DNA of 64,000 nucleotides from Candidatus Melainabacteria bacterium (GTDB lineage Bacteria > Cyanobacteriota > Vampirovibrionia > Obscuribacterales > Obscuribacteraceae), in the NCBI GenBank assembly GCA_003963305.1, contig RXJR01000031.1:186001-250000 (forward strand), given 5' to 3'. Made by a program: the position numbers and the translations under genes. This document shows, one piece after another, positions 17,426 through 26,899 of this stretch (within the stretch, counting starts at the first letter, position 1; the number at the start of each line of letters is the position of its first letter). The notes below the pieces were generated by a model that was given only the letters and a program-made list of their open reading frames with translations, was not told where the DNA came from and did no database searches.

Positions 17426-20400
17426 ATGTGGATCGTCAGACTTGCCTTAGACAGGCCTTACACATTTGTCGTCGTGGCGATTTTAATCGCGCTGTTTGGG
17501 TCACTTTCGATCAAACAGATGTCGGTAGACATTTTTCCTCGCATCAACATTCCGGTTCTCACCTGCGTCTGGAATTACACGGGGCTGATTCCCGTTGAAA
17601 TGGAGCGGCGTATCACAAACGTCACGGAGCGCGCTGCCACCACAACTGTCACTGGAATCGAGCATATAGAGTCACTCTCGCTGGTTGGTGTTTGCGTAAT
17701 CAAACTCTATTTGCATCAGGATGCCAACGCTCAAGAATCACTTGCCGAGCTTGCCGCAATTTGCCAGACCATGTTGAAACAGATGCCGCCTGGCGTCACG
17801 CCGCCGCTGGTCACCGCATTCAGTGCGACAGACATCCCGGTTATGCAGCTATGTATCAGCTCTAAAACAATTCCTGAAACGAAGTTATTTGACTTCGCTA
17901 ACAATTTCGTGCGCACACAACTTGCCACCGTGCAAGGTGCTGCCCTGCCGTGGCCTTACGGTGGTGCGGCGAGACAAATCATGGTCGACATCGACCCGCA
18001 AAAACTCGCCTCCAAAGGTGTTTCGGCGGCAGACGTGGCTCTGGCTCTCAATCAACAGAACATTATTCTGCCGGCTGGAACTGCGAAATTCGGCACAACC
18101 GAATACTATGTCATGCTGAACAGCAGCCCCACCACTGTAGAGCAGCTCAACGAAATGCCGGTTAAGCAGGTTGGTGATGCGACGATTTTGATGAAAGACG
18201 TCGCACAAATCCACGACGGGCTCGCCGTTCAGACAAACGTGGTGAACGAGAGCGGCAGCAGAGCTATTCTCCAGAACGTCGTCAAACTTGGTGCTGCTTC
18301 GACTATCGATGTCGTGAACAGAGTCAAAGCGCAAATTCCTGCTATCGAAAACATTTTGCCTGCCGGCGTTGATTTGCGAATCCTCAATGACCAATCGATT
18401 TTCGTGCAAGAAGCTGTCGACGATGTCGTGAAAGAAGGACTCACAGCTGCCGGGCTAACGGCAATCTTAATGCTGCTTTTGCTGGGCGACTGGCAATCCA
18501 CCGTCATCGTAGCGATATCTATTCCGCTATCTGTATTGGCTGGACTGATCATTTTAAAGCTCACTGGTCAAACACTGAACACTATGACTCTGGGCGGATT
18601 CGCACTCGCTGTAGGAATGCTGGTTGACGACGCCACTGTAGAAGTCGAAAACATTCACCGGCACCTCGAGCTGATGCGCTCCCAGCGACTGGCAGCGCAC
18701 GAAGCAGGAGTCATGGACGACAAAGAATCAACCAGCAAATGGATGAGGTCAGCCATTCTCGAAGCAGCTGCTGAAATCGCGGCACCGGCTTTCATATCGA
18801 CAATTTCCATTTGTATTGTGTTTACTCCGGTATTTCTTTTGACGGAACCCGCGCGCTCACTCTTCTACCCACTCGCATTGGCAGTGTGCGGCTCTATGTT
18901 GGCGTCTTATTTCCTATCACGAACGGTGGTGCCCGTGATGGCTAAGTACATGCTCGCCAGTCACGCCGAGCTGCACCATAAGCCCAGGACAGGATTTTCT
19001 GCGCTGCTGTCTCTACTGACGAAAAGAATCGATTCAGGGTTCGACAAAGTTCGGCACGTCTATCACTCATTTCTTGCTTACATCCTTTTGCGCAAGTGGG
19101 CTGTGGTTGCCTGTACCGTAATTTTTATGGCAATCAGTTTTTCGTTCGTACCTTTCCTGGGCGAAGATTTCTTTCCAACAATCGACGCCGGTGTTCTTCG
19201 TATGCACGTGGGAGCGCCCCGCGGCATGCGCGTAGAGGAAACAGAGCGGCTGATCAAACGAATCGAGGCTGACATCGCGCAATGGATTCCAGCCGATCAA
19301 ATAGACAACATCGCAGACATCATGGGAATTCCCAACTCAGGCTTGAACCTGTCTTCGAGCGACAGCGTCAACTACACCGAAGCAGACGGTGAAATTCTAG
19401 TGACGCTCGTGAGAAAGCACGACAAACCAAGTTCGTATTACAGAAAAATGCTGCGCGAGAAACTGCCTAAGTTGCATCCGGAATGCGTGTTCTTTTTCCA
19501 ACCGGCAGACATCGTTACTCAGATTTTGAATGCCGGTCTAGCAGCGCCGATCGACGTGCAAGTGCGGGGTCAGGACATGAAGGGCAATTATGCTCTGGCG
19601 GAAAAGATTCGCGGACAAATTGAAAAGATTCCTGGCGCTGTCGATGTGCACATCAAACAATCGATTAACGGACCTGTAATCAATGTCAATGTAGACCGAC
19701 AGAAAGCCGCGCAGCTCGGTTATACGCAAAGAGACATCGCAGGCTCGATGCTCGTTTCACTCAGCTCCAGCTTCCAAACCGCACCAAATTTCTGGGTCAA
19801 TCCCAAGAATGGTGTCAACTACAGCCTGGCGGTTCAGACGCCACAACGATTAATAGCTTCGATGTCAGACCTTTCCAATACAGTAGTAACAAACGCTGAA
19901 GGCTCAAAGAGTCAGCTTTTAGGTAACCTGGCGAGCTTCGACAGATCGGTTGCACCAACCGTGATCAATCACTACAACGTGCAACCGGTAATAGACATTC
20001 TGGCTAACGTTGAAGGAACAGATCTAAATTCCGTTGCTCAAAAGGTACAAACTATTGTCGGTTCGTACAAAGGCAAACTACCGCACGGTGTTTTCCTCGA
20101 TCTGCGCGGTCAGATGGTGAGCATGCAAGCAGCATTTTCCGGGTTGCTAACAGGAATGTTGTTTGCACTCGTCCTTGTATATTTGCTGCTTGTGGTCAAT
20201 TTCCAATCATGGGTAGATCCGCTCATTATTTTGATGGCGATTCCAGGCGCGTTGAGCGGAATAGTCTGGGCGCTCTTTTTGACTCAAACCCCATTTAGCG
20301 TTCCGGCTCTTATGGGCGCAATCATGAGCATCGGAGTAGCCTCAGCAAACAGCATTCTGGTAGTCAGCTTCGCACGTGAAAAGCTAGCCGAGGGTCTGGA

Positions 20401-20692
20401 CCCAATGAAAGCAGCATTAGAAGCCGGAAGTACCCGCTTCCGCCCGGTGCTGATGACGGCGGCGGCGATGATTATTGGTATGGTGCCGATGGCAATCGGA
20501 AGCGGTTCCGGCGGCGCACAGAACGCGCCTCTCGGTCGAGCCGTGATTGGGGGGCTGGTGGTAGCGACGTTCTTCACGTTGCTCTGGGTACCGCTAATCT
20601 TTACCGTCATGCATCGAAACAAGAATCGAAGCTTCTCCAAGCCCAAACCTGTGTCGCACAGCCCGGCAGACATTGCTCACTTACGAGAATGA
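17426..20692 (+). CDS. RND efflux pump, HAE-like permease (second system)
   Basis: A 1088-residue proton-driven transporter. I start it at ATG 17426 because MWIVRLALDRPYTFVVVA is the usual beginning of this family and GAGG lies upstream at 17411; an upstream TTG (17399) would fall in the operator. The first transmembrane block carries the proton-relay pair in AVGMLVDDATVEVENIHRHL, and the second half has ALMGAIMSIGVASANSILVV. A loop with extra polar residues follows the relay helix (about 420-440). Its adaptor and repressor are divergent on the other strand. The pump is only distantly similar to the one at 11145, so this is not a recent duplication. No outer-membrane channel gene is nearby. 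Confidence 0.93.
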   Translation: MWIVRLALDRPYTFVVVAILIALFGSLSIKQMSVDIFPRINIPVLTCVWNYTGLIPVEMERRITNVTERAATTTVTGIEHIESLSLVGVCVIKLYLHQDANAQESLAELAAICQTMLKQMPPGVTPPLVTAFSATDIPVMQLCISSKTIPETKLFDFANNFVRTQLATVQGAALPWPYGGAARQIMVDIDPQKLASKGVSAADVALALNQQNIILPAGTAKFGTTEYYVMLNSSPTTVEQLNEMPVKQVGDATILMKDVAQIHDGLAVQTNVVNESGSRAILQNVVKLGAASTIDVVNRVKAQIPAIENILPAGVDLRILNDQSIFVQEAVDDVVKEGLTAAGLTAILMLLLLGDWQSTVIVAISIPLSVLAGLIILKLTGQTLNTMTLGGFALAVGMLVDDATVEVENIHRHLELMRSQRLAAHEAGVMDDKESTSKWMRSAILEAAAEIAAPAFISTISICIVFTPVFLLTEPARSLFYPLALAVCGSMLASYFLSRTVVPVMAKYMLASHAELHHKPRTGFSALLSLLTKRIDSGFDKVRHVYHSFLAYILLRKWAVVACTVIFMAISFSFVPFLGEDFFPTIDAGVLRMHVGAPRGMRVEETERLIKRIEADIAQWIPADQIDNIADIMGIPNSGLNLSSSDSVNYTEADGEILVTLVRKHDKPSSYYRKMLREKLPKLHPECVFFFQPADIVTQILNAGLAAPIDVQVRGQDMKGNYALAEKIRGQIEKIPGAVDVHIKQSINGPVINVNVDRQKAAQLGYTQRDIAGSMLVSLSSSFQTAPNFWVNPKNGVNYSLAVQTPQRLIASMSDLSNTVVTNAEGSKSQLLGNLASFDRSVAPTVINHYNVQPVIDILANVEGTDLNSVAQKVQTIVGSYKGKLPHGVFLDLRGQMVSMQAAFSGLLTGMLFALVLVYLLLVVNFQSWVDPLIILMAIPGALSGIVWALFLTQTPFSVPALMGAIMSIGVASANSILVVSFAREKLAEGLDPMKAALEAGSTRFRPVLMTAAAMIIGMVPMAIGSGSGGAQNAPLGRAVIGGLVVATFFTLLWVPLIFTVMHRNKNRSFSKPKPVSHSPADIAHLRE

Positions 20693-20870
20693 ATCTGCTC
20701 CTGGCTTACTCGCTTAAATAATGCTTCGGGAGAGCGGTGCTGCCATGGCTTGAGCCGGCGCAAGCGCCATAAGGCTATCGTTTGGAGCTTTACCTCGCTT
20801 TTACCCCGAGTGCATTACGTTAAAAGCACCGAATCGCCCAACCGTCAATTAACAGCGCGAAGTGAACAAA

Positions 20871-21107
20871 ATGGACAGTCAAATAACAAATTCTAATGAC
20901 GCTCCGGAACCGCTCGAAGCCAAACCGACTACTAACATCGAAAGCGCGTATAGCAATCGGGCTGGATACTTCAACGCGGAAAGTCGAAAGAGAGCGCAAA
21001 TTATGCAAGCTTCCCAAACGATGCAGTCTGAAGGAAGCCTGCCCGCACTGGAAATCAGCAACGTTAATCACGACTATGTCCGACGCAACCATAGTGAGGC
21101 GCAGTAG
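20871..21107 (+). CDS. Small polar protein of unknown function
   Basis: A 78-residue frame starting at ATG 20871 (an in-frame GTG lies 9 bases upstream). The product is hydrophilic, rich in Asn, Ser, Ala and Glu, with no membrane segment or Cys. It has a short hydrophobic patch LPALEISN near residue 58. The ribosome site is weak. It stands alone between the RND pump and the SEL1 gene. Composition resembles real genes of the window more than a shadow frame, but a homologue search is needed to settle it. Confidence 0.45.
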   Translation: MDSQITNSNDAPEPLEAKPTTNIESAYSNRAGYFNAESRKRAQIMQASQTMQSEGSLPALEISNVNHDYVRRNHSEAQ

Positions 21108-21244
21108 AACAGCCGCCCGGCGTATTCAAGAGCCTTTACCGGAGTTAAACGCCGCTCACACGGCAGGACTTTGACGCTGACTCTGTCTGATTTTCGCCAA
21201 TCCTGTTAAAGTGTTGAGTTGCATCCTTATATCTGGTCTCTGGT

Positions 21245-22933
21245 TTGACAACTGACTCGTCGGCTCATCACCCTCATTACCTTCACAACGAACATGCACT
21301 TGCCGCCATGCTTGAGCTGGGGCAAGGCGAGCTGAAAGAGCTTGCAGATGCAGGCGAGCCTTACGCCCTTCTGGCGCTTGGTTCGAAATATCTGGTCGGC
21401 GTCGACGTACAAAAGAATCTTTCGAAAGGCGTTGAATGCTACGTAAAGGCAGCCGAGCAGGGTCTGCCGTTTGCGCAAATACTCGTCGGTCAGCATTACC
21501 GCGACGGTGAAGGCGTAGAAACAAATCGCGAGGAAGCGAAGAAGTGGTTTCAAAAAGCAGCATTGCAGCACGCACCACCTGCGATGCACGAGCTCGCCCT
21601 CTATCACATGGACGAAGGGCGCCTCGATGATGCCATAGAACTGTTGCATGAAGCTGCTGAACTGGGATTCAGCTCATCGCAATTTCAACTAGGAAATCTT
21701 TACGAGTACGACAAAACAATCGGCAAGAACTACGCCGAAGCATTTAAGTGGATTAGTCTGGCTGCATCAGACAATGACGACGCAAAATTCCACCTTGCTC
21801 AGATGCTGAGAAATGGCATCGGTTGCGAAGTCGACCCGGTGGCGGCTCTGATTATTTGCGAAGAGTTGGCTGACCAGGGTCACCTCGAAGGAACGTTTGT
21901 CTGCGGCACGATGCACTGGGTCGGAGATGGCACGGCTCGAGACGTCGAGCGCGGCGCCCGCTACATTGAGTGGGCAGCTCAACAAAACCTTCTTGAAGCT
22001 CACAAATGGCTGCAAGACCTCGCACACGAGCGAACGCCAACCAGGGACTTCAAAGAGAAATTCAATATAGACGATTGGCTCGACATGGAACCGCCCTCGG
22101 AGACGGCACTACGGGCGATACTACCGTTCGAAACATTTGTCGATGACACCGTGCTCTCGGGGCGCACCAAATTGACAAAAGAGTTTGGAGCTCTGGCTAT
22201 GGACTCACGGCTCTGTCAATATCGCTGTGACAACTGTGGCAGAGAGTTCACAGCAAACGTCATCAAGCATTTGCCAAAAGTTGCGTACAGTGACTGGGCG
22301 GAAATGATCAACTGGCTGCATCTGCTGTCGCATGTTGATTTTGACGATCTGACAGCGATCTGCCCTCAGTGTGGAGAACTTGCCGAGATCTCAGCGGTAG
22401 ATTTGCATGCTTTCTACAGCGATTTGCAAAAGGATCTTGTTTTAAGAACCTTCTATCCAGACACCGACAACGTGCCGCTCGCATACAAAGTATTTCTCTG
22501 GGATGAGGAAGACGGATACCAGGACGATGTCACTGACGATCTGGATGAAGAGAGTTTTGCCGTCGACGCGATAGCCCGCAGGCTGGCGCTTTTGCTGGAT
22601 ACCGGCGGCGAAGAAGCAGTTAAAAAACTTGTTGCCGAGTTTGCCGAAGACAAAGATTTGGTGCCGACACTGCTGAATGTCGCAGTGATTCACGGCTGCA
22701 CTGATCCATTGAAATGGCTGGGCAAATTCATCTGCCAACACTGCATCGATAAATACCCGACCAGCAGCGAGTCTTACACGGCCATGGCCGCCTGCCATCT
22801 GAATCTCGCCAAAGGAGAAGTGGACGACCAACTGGCAGAGTTAATTGAAAAACTGCTCCTCAACGCTATTGCGCTCGACCCCGACAATGTGACCGCGAAG
22901 AACTTCTTAAAAGACCTTCGCGATGCAACTTAG
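21245..22933 (+). CDS. SEL1/TPR-like repeat protein with zinc-ribbon-like module
   Basis: A 562-residue soluble protein. From about residue 35 to 265 it has tandem SEL1-type helical repeats, seen as A-x-x-G-x-x-x-A spacing (EAKKWFQKAALQHAPPAMHEL; YAEAFKWISLAASDNDDAKFHLAQ, each shortened). These usually scaffold protein-protein contacts. A four-Cys module follows: CDNCG near 327 and CPQCG near 376, likely a structural zinc site. The C-terminal 130 residues are helical with a TPR-like end. The start is TTG 21245 with a poor ribosome site; ATG 21309 is the alternative. No signal peptide, so cytoplasmic. Eleven bases separate it from the thioredoxin gene, suggesting an operon. Confidence 0.85.
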   Translation: MTTDSSAHHPHYLHNEHALAAMLELGQGELKELADAGEPYALLALGSKYLVGVDVQKNLSKGVECYVKAAEQGLPFAQILVGQHYRDGEGVETNREEAKKWFQKAALQHAPPAMHELALYHMDEGRLDDAIELLHEAAELGFSSSQFQLGNLYEYDKTIGKNYAEAFKWISLAASDNDDAKFHLAQMLRNGIGCEVDPVAALIICEELADQGHLEGTFVCGTMHWVGDGTARDVERGARYIEWAAQQNLLEAHKWLQDLAHERTPTRDFKEKFNIDDWLDMEPPSETALRAILPFETFVDDTVLSGRTKLTKEFGALAMDSRLCQYRCDNCGREFTANVIKHLPKVAYSDWAEMINWLHLLSHVDFDDLTAICPQCGELAEISAVDLHAFYSDLQKDLVLRTFYPDTDNVPLAYKVFLWDEEDGYQDDVTDDLDEESFAVDAIARRLALLLDTGGEEAVKKLVAEFAEDKDLVPTLLNVAVIHGCTDPLKWLGKFICQHCIDKYPTSSESYTAMAACHLNLAKGEVDDQLAELIEKLLLNAIALDPDNVTAKNFLKDLRDAT

Positions 22934-22944
22934 AGGAATGTGTC

Positions 22945-23643
22945 ATGAAAAAAACGGCTCTCCTGTTCGCAACCATAATCCTCACTAGTCTGTCTGCAAG
23001 CGTGACAGCAATAGCGGCGCCAAGTGCCCAAGAAGCAATAAATGACTACAATGCCGGAAGGTATCTCGCCTGTCTTCAGAAGCTCCAGGCTCTTAACCTG
23101 AAGACCAATCCTACTGCGCACTATTACATTGCTCTGTGCGCACAGAACTTGAATCGCATGACCGAAGCGAAAGCAGAATATAACTGGGTTATCGCAAACG
23201 GCGCCGAGCCTCTTCGCAGTTATGCCCAGCGGGGACTGGCGACCATAGACAAAATCAGAACATCAGCTCCAACGCCGATCGCCACGGCGACTCCGGCACC
23301 TGCGCCTAAGCCGGCTGCGTCGTCATCTGCGACAGCAGCCACCAGCAGTGGTTCAGGGCTGGTAAAGAAGATCATCGATTTCTCAACCACCTGGTGCGGT
23401 CCCTGCCAGGAGTTCAAACCGCACTTCGAAGAAGCGCAAAAGCACTTCAAAGGTATCCAATTTGTCAGTCTCGATGGCGATAGTCCGGACAACAGTGCGT
23501 TGAAAGAAAAATACAATGTCAACGCATATCCGACGCTGATCTATCTTGATGCGGCCGGCAAGGTTCTGAAAAACGAAGCCGGAGCACCTGCTTCACTAGA
23601 AGCATTCGAGAATCAAATCAAAGAGCTGAACGGGCAGAAATAA
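22945..23643 (+). CDS. Exported thioredoxin-like protein with helical-repeat lead
   Basis: A 232-residue protein with a signal peptide (1-25, ends AIAA). A small TPR-like segment (about 28-105) and a Pro/Ala/Thr linker (about 108-137) lead to a thioredoxin domain. Its active site is WCGPC (Cys151, Cys154), and the cis-Pro is in NAYPTLIY. It should reduce or exchange disulfides in the periplasm. RBS GAGGAATG precedes the ATG. It follows the SEL1 gene by 11 bases. The TPR-plus-thioredoxin fusion is uncommon and may bind a client protein; that is inference. Confidence 0.9.
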   Translation: MKKTALLFATIILTSLSASVTAIAAPSAQEAINDYNAGRYLACLQKLQALNLKTNPTAHYYIALCAQNLNRMTEAKAEYNWVIANGAEPLRSYAQRGLATIDKIRTSAPTPIATATPAPAPKPAASSSATAATSSGSGLVKKIIDFSTTWCGPCQEFKPHFEEAQKHFKGIQFVSLDGDSPDNSALKEKYNVNAYPTLIYLDAAGKVLKNEAGAPASLEAFENQIKELNGQK

Positions 23644-23674
23644 ATTGCGCACCTCAGTTTCCTTGATTGGCGCT

Positions 23675-24526
23675 TTAGCGAGCAGCTTGCACTGAAATCA
23701 ACTCGATCTGGCGAACTTCAGCCGGTTCAAGAGTGAAGGTCTCACACGTCAAATCTTCTTGCATGTGCTTTGCACTAGTGGTGCCAGTGATCGGCAACAT
23801 TCCGACTTGCATCGCAAAGCGAAAAACAATCTGCGCAGTGCCTGTGTTGTATTTCTTTGCCAGCGCACGAACGTTTGAATCGACGAGAACCTGTGGATTG
23901 GCAGTTAGCAAAGAAAAGCCCTGATAGATGATGTCGCTATCCAGGCAAATCTGCCGCACTTCCATATCCCACCCCGCAGACGCGTAGCACCTGTTTTGCA
24001 CCATCATCGGTTTCGTCTTTGCCTTCGAGCAAAGCTCAGTCAATTGATAGGCGCTGACGTTGCTGATGCCGATCATGCGTGTCTTACCAGCGGCAAAATG
24101 AGCTTCCATCTCATGCCAGACTTCCCAATCTTCGCGCACCAGACCGCCGCGAGTGTAAGGTCCATGCAGCACGTAGCTGTCGAGATAGTCAGTGTGCAAG
24201 TGCTTGAGCGAACTTTCGAATGACTGCTTAACCTGTGTCGTCACATTTGCGGACGCGTCGTAAGGAGTGCGATGGTCCTGTCCGTTGACGGATGTAAATT
24301 TGGTCTGCAAGAACAGTTTCTCGCGCGAAATCCCGCGCTTCGCCAGCGATTGCAGAGCGTGTCCTACACCTTCTTCGTAGTAATGAATTAGTTGATTGGC
24401 GGTGTCAATCGATCTAAATCCTGCGTCGACTGCTTCCTCGACCAGTCGAGCAGTCGCATCTTTTTTCCACGCTGTTCCGTACATGAAGGAAGGAACTTCG
24501 ATCTGGTTATATGTGACGACTGGCAT
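23675..24526 (-). CDS. Aldo/keto reductase
   Basis: A 283-residue NAD(P)H-dependent oxidoreductase of the AKR superfamily. The TIM-barrel tetrad is present: Asp in SIDTAN, Tyr in IHYYEEGVG, Lys in QTKF and His in YVLHGPY. IGISNVS and the late PITGTTSAKHM fit the cofactor-binding strands. The best start is ATG 24526 (MPVVTYNQ), which has GGAG six bases upstream; two upstream in-frame ATGs (24553, 24532) lack proper spacing. It is divergent from the acetyltransferase gene at 24621. Substrate cannot be told from sequence. Confidence 0.9.
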   Translation of the reverse strand: MPVVTYNQIEVPSFMYGTAWKKDATARLVEEAVDAGFRSIDTANQLIHYYEEGVGHALQSLAKRGISREKLFLQTKFTSVNGQDHRTPYDASANVTTQVKQSFESSLKHLHTDYLDSYVLHGPYTRGGLVREDWEVWHEMEAHFAAGKTRMIGISNVSAYQLTELCSKAKTKPMMVQNRCYASAGWDMEVRQICLDSDIIYQGFSLLTANPQVLVDSNVRALAKKYNTGTAQIVFRFAMQVGMLPITGTTSAKHMQEDLTCETFTLEPAEVRQIELISVQAAR

Positions 24527-24620
24527 ATGCATCTCCAACTTGTGTTCACACACGGCTCGACTCGCTTTGATAGTCTACCGCAGGTGCTCATCACGGAGAC
24601 ACTCAACCAGGAACCTCAGC

Positions 24621-25319
24621 ATGACAATGTCAAGTAACACACCGAAGATTGCACTAGTTCCGCTAGCACCAGAACATCTCCCAACACTTGTCGAGTGGAT
24701 CAATGCCCCACATGTTGCTAGGTTTTGGGACGGTCTGACGGACCTCAAAGCCGTAAAGGAAAAATACGGGCCGCGCATGGCGCCGGATACGAAAACACAT
24801 GTCTTCATTGCATCTTTGAAAGATTTGCCGATTGAAAAGGAACCGTTGATTGAACAGGAACCGTTGATTGAAGAGGAACCGGTGATTGAACAGGAACCGG
24901 TGATTGCAAAGGAACCAGTGATTGCAAAGGAACCGGTGATTGCAAAGGAACCGAAGAGTGGAAACGACCTGCCGATTGGAATGATTCAGTGTTACAAACA
25001 CGCAGATTTTCCAGATTGGGATAGAACAGTAGCAGTAGAAAATTCCATCGGCATTGACTATCTAATCGGAAACCCAGACTTTGTAGGAAAAGGCATTGGT
25101 CCTGCGATAATCTCAAAAATGGTAACAAAAGCGTTCCAACTGTATCCCGAGTGCGATGCAGTGGTGTCAGTTCCACAAAAGGAAAACAAAGCTTCATGCA
25201 GGGCACTGGAAAAAGCCGGGTTCACGCTCAAAGAGTCGCGCATGCTTGATTCTAACTGCCCATCTGACGCCGGCATAAGTTGTATATACGTATTTTTGCG
25301 TAACACCTGCATCGATTAG
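24621..25319 (+). CDS. GNAT-family N-acetyltransferase with tandem-repeat insertion
   Basis: A 232-residue acetyl-CoA-dependent acetyltransferase of the type that includes aminoglycoside 6'-N-acetyltransferases and IucB. The start is ATG 24621; the open frame extends further upstream but that part overlaps the divergent gene. Fold marks are LVPLAPEHLPTLVEWINAPHV at the N-terminus, the acetyl-CoA loop in GKGIGPAIISKMV and the last strand ENKASCRALEKAGF. Between the second and third strands (about residues 70-110) there is an insertion of six-residue repeats, P(L/V)I(E/A)(Q/K)E, about seven copies. Without it the protein would have ordinary length. It is probably still an enzyme, with the array looping out. 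Substrate unknown. Confidence 0.85.
   Translation: MTMSSNTPKIALVPLAPEHLPTLVEWINAPHVARFWDGLTDLKAVKEKYGPRMAPDTKTHVFIASLKDLPIEKEPLIEQEPLIEEEPVIEQEPVIAKEPVIAKEPVIAKEPKSGNDLPIGMIQCYKHADFPDWDRTVAVENSIGIDYLIGNPDFVGKGIGPAIISKMVTKAFQLYPECDAVVSVPQKENKASCRALEKAGFTLKESRMLDSNCPSDAGISCIYVFLRNTCID
24828..24950 (+). repeat. In-frame 18-base minisatellite inside the acetyltransferase gene
   Basis: One 15-base partial unit (24828-24842) is followed by six 18-base units at 24843, 24861, 24879, 24897, 24915 and 24933. The unit encodes six residues of the P-V-I-A-K-E type. The sequence just before the array (GATTTGCCGATTG) recurs after it as GACCTGCCGATTG, suggesting the array grew from a copy of the native segment. 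Confidence 0.9.
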
Positions 25320-25376
25320 CTGGAATATTCAAACAAGCAGGCGCATAATATTTCGCAGCTAAAGGTCAGGAATTCC

Positions 25377-25949
25377 ATGCGAAAAACAGCAATCATTGTT
25401 CACGGCGCGCCCAATCACGACGAAGTTTACGACGGGCGCGTGCCATCACCAAGCAACCACCACTGGTTGCCATGGTTGCAGAAGCAGCTAATCGTGCGCG
25501 GTTATGAAGCACACACTCCGGAAATTCCAAACCCGCATGAGCCGCATTATCCAACCTGGAAAAGAGAATTCGAGCGATACGATATTAACGAAAATACGAT
25601 TCTGGTTGGACACAGCTGCGGTGGCGGCTTCCTTGTACGATGGCTCTGCGACCACCCGCACGTATCGGTAGGCAAAGTTGCGCTTGTCGCGCCGTGGATA
25701 GATGTTGAACGAACTCGCACGACAGAGTTTTTCAATTTTCATCTAGACCCAGAATTTCCAACGCGGACGAAAGGAACGGCTCTGTTCAATTCAGATAATG
25801 ACGGTCACAGTATTCACACAAGCGTGGAACGAATCATGTCCACTGTGCACCATATTCAATACCGTGAATTTCACAACTATGGACACTTCTGCGTCGAAGA
25901 TCGACATACCGTTGAATTTCCGGAATTGCTCGACTTTCTAATGTCGTAA
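25377..25949 (+). CDS. Alpha/beta hydrolase, RBBP9/YdeN-like serine hydrolase
   Basis: A 190-residue single-domain alpha/beta hydrolase. IIVHGAPN is the oxyanion strand, GHSCGG the nucleophile elbow (Ser80), NSDNDGHS a good position for the acid, and FHNYGHF the catalytic His. The small size, Cys next to the nucleophile and the early PxxWxPWLQKQLIVRG pattern match the RBBP9/YdeN group of serine hydrolases. TCAGGA precedes the ATG. No signal peptide, so cytoplasmic. It follows the acetyltransferase by 57 bases and could be co-transcribed. Natural substrate unknown. Confidence 0.88.
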   Translation: MRKTAIIVHGAPNHDEVYDGRVPSPSNHHWLPWLQKQLIVRGYEAHTPEIPNPHEPHYPTWKREFERYDINENTILVGHSCGGGFLVRWLCDHPHVSVGKVALVAPWIDVERTRTTEFFNFHLDPEFPTRTKGTALFNSDNDGHSIHTSVERIMSTVHHIQYREFHNYGHFCVEDRHTVEFPELLDFLMS

Positions 25950-26040
25950 GATACTGTCGTGCTCTCGACATATGTTCTAGTCGCTAGTCTCGGCGCATGC
26001 TGTATGCGCTAAGCCTAAGCGTAAGGGACTGTCGTCACGG

Positions 26041-26577
26041 CTACCGGGAGCCCTTAACAACAGCCAGATAATCAACGATCTGCTTAGCTTCAGGCGAGGA
26101 AATGTCGGCAGCATGATTTTTGATCATTCTCGCCACAACCTTTTCCCAACCTTCGCGAGATAGGTTCGGGCTCGCCGCGATAGATTGCAAAGAATGACAC
26201 ATCGTACAGCGGCTCAGAAATACTTCCCGACCGGGGCGTTGCGGAAAAGCATCAGCGACCGACGTAACCGTTGACGGACCCACGGCATCGGAATTCTGAG
26301 GTATCGAACCTGCCGTTTCAGCTGCAGTTGTAGGATTTTGATGCGTCGGATTGGGGGCATCAGGTGAAACAGATTTCGGCTCAATCGCGACAGAATTTTG
26401 AGCTGTCGAATCAGATGCTTCTGGTAATTTTTGGTTTACGACCTGACTCGATCTATTTAGGAGTGCTTGATCGTCATCTTTATTTTTCTTTGATGGCTCC
26501 TCTCTTCCCATCAATATAAGGACCGCGCCAATTAAAACAAACGCGGTAAGTGCAAGTAGTTGTTTTCGTGTAATCAT
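26041..26577 (-). CDS. Membrane-anchored c-type cytochrome
   Basis: A 178-residue protein with an N-terminal anchor (about 6-24, LLALTAFVLIGAVLILMG), a disordered Pro/Ser/Asn linker (about 27-112) and a small class-I cytochrome c domain. The haem motif is CTMCH (Cys124, Cys127, His128); ARMI near residue 150 can supply the axial Met. The short domain ends with IVDYLAVVKG, the usual last helix. It resembles the small haem domains of quinohaemoprotein-type oxidoreductases. It should carry electrons on the outer face of the cytoplasmic membrane. No oxidase or dehydrogenase partner lies next to it. Confidence 0.88.
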   Translation of the reverse strand: MITRKQLLALTAFVLIGAVLILMGREEPSKKNKDDDQALLNRSSQVVNQKLPEASDSTAQNSVAIEPKSVSPDAPNPTHQNPTTAAETAGSIPQNSDAVGPSTVTSVADAFPQRPGREVFLSRCTMCHSLQSIAASPNLSREGWEKVVARMIKNHAADISSPEAKQIVDYLAVVKGSR

Positions 26578-26899
26578 CGGGTTTTTCGTAAGTTCTCACT
26601 GCGAATAGTTGGTCATCGATTTGATCGATGCAAGCAAAGCGCATCGCAAAAAATTATGCCTGCAGCAAACGACATGACGACATTCTATCGAACTAACAAA
26701 GAAAATTTTGCCATTAGATGCGGCGATGCGTTCTCGTTAGCATCAATTTAACAATAGCGTGACAACCGACTAACAGCGGGAACATTTGCGCATTACGAGT
26801 CTCCGCTATTTTAGTAAACAGAAAGGAATAGCGCGACCGCCAGTTATCTGGTTGAGCCGCGGCTTTCGGCTATATCAAAACTAGAAGGAGGATACTTCT
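26578..26899. other. 322-base divergent intergenic region with a 17-base palindrome
   Basis: The gap between the cytochrome and the L,D-transpeptidase genes contains CATCGAT-TTG-ATCGATG (26614-26630), a perfect interrupted palindrome about 40 bases upstream of the cytochrome start and a possible operator. AAGGAGG at 26884-26890 is an excellent ribosome site for the transpeptidase. No RNA gene was recognised. Confidence 0.5.

Noticed and set aside
24396-24620. 75-residue N-terminal extension of the acetyltransferase
   Set aside because: It overlaps the divergent aldo/keto reductase start and reads as noise; a good start exists at 24621.
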